A stretch of DNA of 11,456 nucleotides, taken from an uncultured Porphyromonas sp. GTDB lineage: Bacteria > Bacteroidota > Bacteroidia > Bacteroidales > Porphyromonadaceae. The notes below the pieces were generated by a model. The model saw only the letters and a program-made list of their open reading frames with translations. It did not search any database and was not told the DNA's origin. This document shows positions 10,810-11,456 of the stretch, piece after piece. The DNA lies in the NCBI GenBank assembly GCA_902465775.1, contig CABQOJ010000024.1, forward strand, positions 1 through 11,456, given 5' to 3'. Numbering within the stretch: the stretch's first letter is position 1; every line of letters begins with the position of its first letter. The position numbers were made by a program, and so were the translations under genes.

Positions 10810-10843
10810 CAAACAATTCTAACCATTTAACGAACAAATAACT

Positions 10844-11224
10844 ATGAACTTCCCAAACGAACTAAAGTACACGGCTGACCATGAGTGGGTCCGCATCAAT
10901 GGCAACGAGGCTGTCATCGGTATCACCGACTTCGCTCAGAGCGAGCTTGGCGAGATCGTTTACGTAGACGTTGACACCGAGGGCGAGAAGATCGAGCGCA
11001 ACGAGGTCTTTGGCTCTATCGAGGCTGTCAAGACTGTTTCTGACCTGATGATGCCTATGACGGGCGAGGTCCTAGAGGTCAATGCAGAGCTTGAGGATGC
11101 TCCCGAGCTGGTCAACGAGGATCCATATGGCAAGGGCTGGATCATCAAGATAGCTATCGAAGACCCCGCAGAGGCTGACGAGCTACTTGATGCTGCAGGC
11201 TATCAAGAGAAGATTGGTAAGTAA
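10844..11224 (+). CDS. gcvH: Glycine cleavage system H protein
   Basis: This is a 126-residue lipoyl carrier, full length for the family. It shuttles the methylamine group from the P protein to the T protein in glycine breakdown, and the reduced lipoyl arm to the L protein. The lipoyl-lysine is Lys63 in [12 protein letters not shown] (57-68). Other marks are [10 protein letters not shown] (8-17), [18 protein letters not shown] (25-42), [10 protein letters not shown] (71-80) and [13 protein letters not shown] (91-103). It is translated from ATG 10844 and followed 12 bases after its stop by purE, so the two are probably co-transcribed. Genes for the P, T and L proteins are not in view. Confidence 0.97.
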   Translation: MNFPNELKYTADHEWVRINGNEAVIGITDFAQSELGEIVYVDVDTEGEKIERNEVFGSIEAVKTVSDLMMPMTGEVLEVNAELEDAPELVNEDPYGKGWIIKIAIEDPAEADELLDAAGYQEKIGK

Positions 11225-11236
11225 GAGCTAGAGCAG

Positions 11237-11456
11237 ATGCAACCTCTCGTTAGCGTCATCATGGGTAGCACGAGTGATCTACCCATCATGCAGCGTGCCG
11301 CCAAACAACTGGAGGCACTGGAGATACCCTTCGAGCTACTCGCACTCTCTGCCCATCGCACTCCTGATGAAGTAGCTGAGTTCGCACGAGGTGCCGAGGA
11401 GCGTGGCGTACGTGTCATCATAGCTGCCGCTGGTATGGCCGCACACCTATGCGGTG
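11237..11456 (+). CDS. purE: N5-carboxyaminoimidazole ribonucleotide mutase, class I PurE (partial)
   Basis: The first 73 codons of a purine-synthesis enzyme are visible and the gene runs off the right edge. PurE class I moves the carboxyl group of N5-CAIR to give CAIR. The family N-terminus is clear: VSVIMGSTSDLPIM (residues 5-18), with the phosphate-binding GSTSD loop; SAHRTPDEV, with the conserved His-Arg-Thr; and the start of the AAAGMAAHL(C/P)G motif (residues 64-72, AAAGMAAHLC). In most members the last part reads AAHLPG, so Cys replaces Pro, a variation I recall in Bacteroidota. Start codon ATG 11237 lies just after gcvH, so it is likely in the same transcript. Confidence 0.93.
   Translation, partial: MQPLVSVIMGSTSDLPIMQRAAKQLEALEIPFELLALSAHRTPDEVAEFARGAEERGVRVIIAAAGMAAHLCG

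Noticed and set aside
11203..11421. Minus-strand frame of 72 codons at the right end
   Set aside because: It is antisense to purE, whose N-terminal motifs are unmistakable.

Overview
The window looks like a Bacteroidota genome, most likely Porphyromonas or a close relative. The support is four-fold: promoter boxes of the Bacteroidota type (TAnnTTTG with an upstream TTTG), almost no purine-rich ribosome binding sites, a secreted protein with a probable type IX secretion C-terminal domain, and a galE, gcvH, purE gene order. This is inferred from motifs and protein families; no database was searched.

Bases 1 to about 7976 are the right-hand part of an integrated temperate phage. Its early genes run leftward as one long, tightly packed operon from a promoter near 6500 to beyond the left edge. 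In transcription order they are: three small related coiled-coil proteins (6423-5552); a 60-residue protein; a protein with two MerR/excisionase-like DNA-binding domains; a cluster of small overlapping genes, three of them mutually related, plus a two-helix membrane protein; then the DNA-metabolism block. That block holds a single-strand binding protein, an ERF-type annealing protein, a PD-(D/E)XK exonuclease, a NinB-like protein, a small winged-helix protein and a replication initiator with an N-terminal DUF4373-like domain, which is cut by the window edge. Exonuclease, annealing protein and SSB would form a recombination/replication set. Repeats inside the initiator gene may be the phage origin.

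A LexA/CI-type repressor (6581-7327) reads rightward, away from the operon. The shared control region (6464-6557) holds a good leftward promoter whose spacer contains a perfect 13-bp palindrome, two more CAGAA/TTCTG-type sites at about 31-bp spacing, and back-to-back -33 boxes. Downstream of the repressor are a helically phased array of GTACC motifs and a two-helix membrane protein whose start contains a 23-bp repeat.

The phage ends in the 3' part of a tRNA-Arg(TCT) gene at 7935-7976, followed by the original tRNA terminator (8000-8024). The 5' tRNA half is absent here and should lie at the other end of the prophage, where the integrase is also expected. No integrase is visible.

From about 8025 onward is host chromosome: a secreted protein with a FISUMP-like domain, a 327-bp gap with a 21-bp tandem repeat and hairpins, then galE, gcvH and the start of purE. 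No complete RNA gene, CRISPR array, transposase or recognisable defence system was seen. The least explained parts are the two sets of small tandem paralogues in the early operon.
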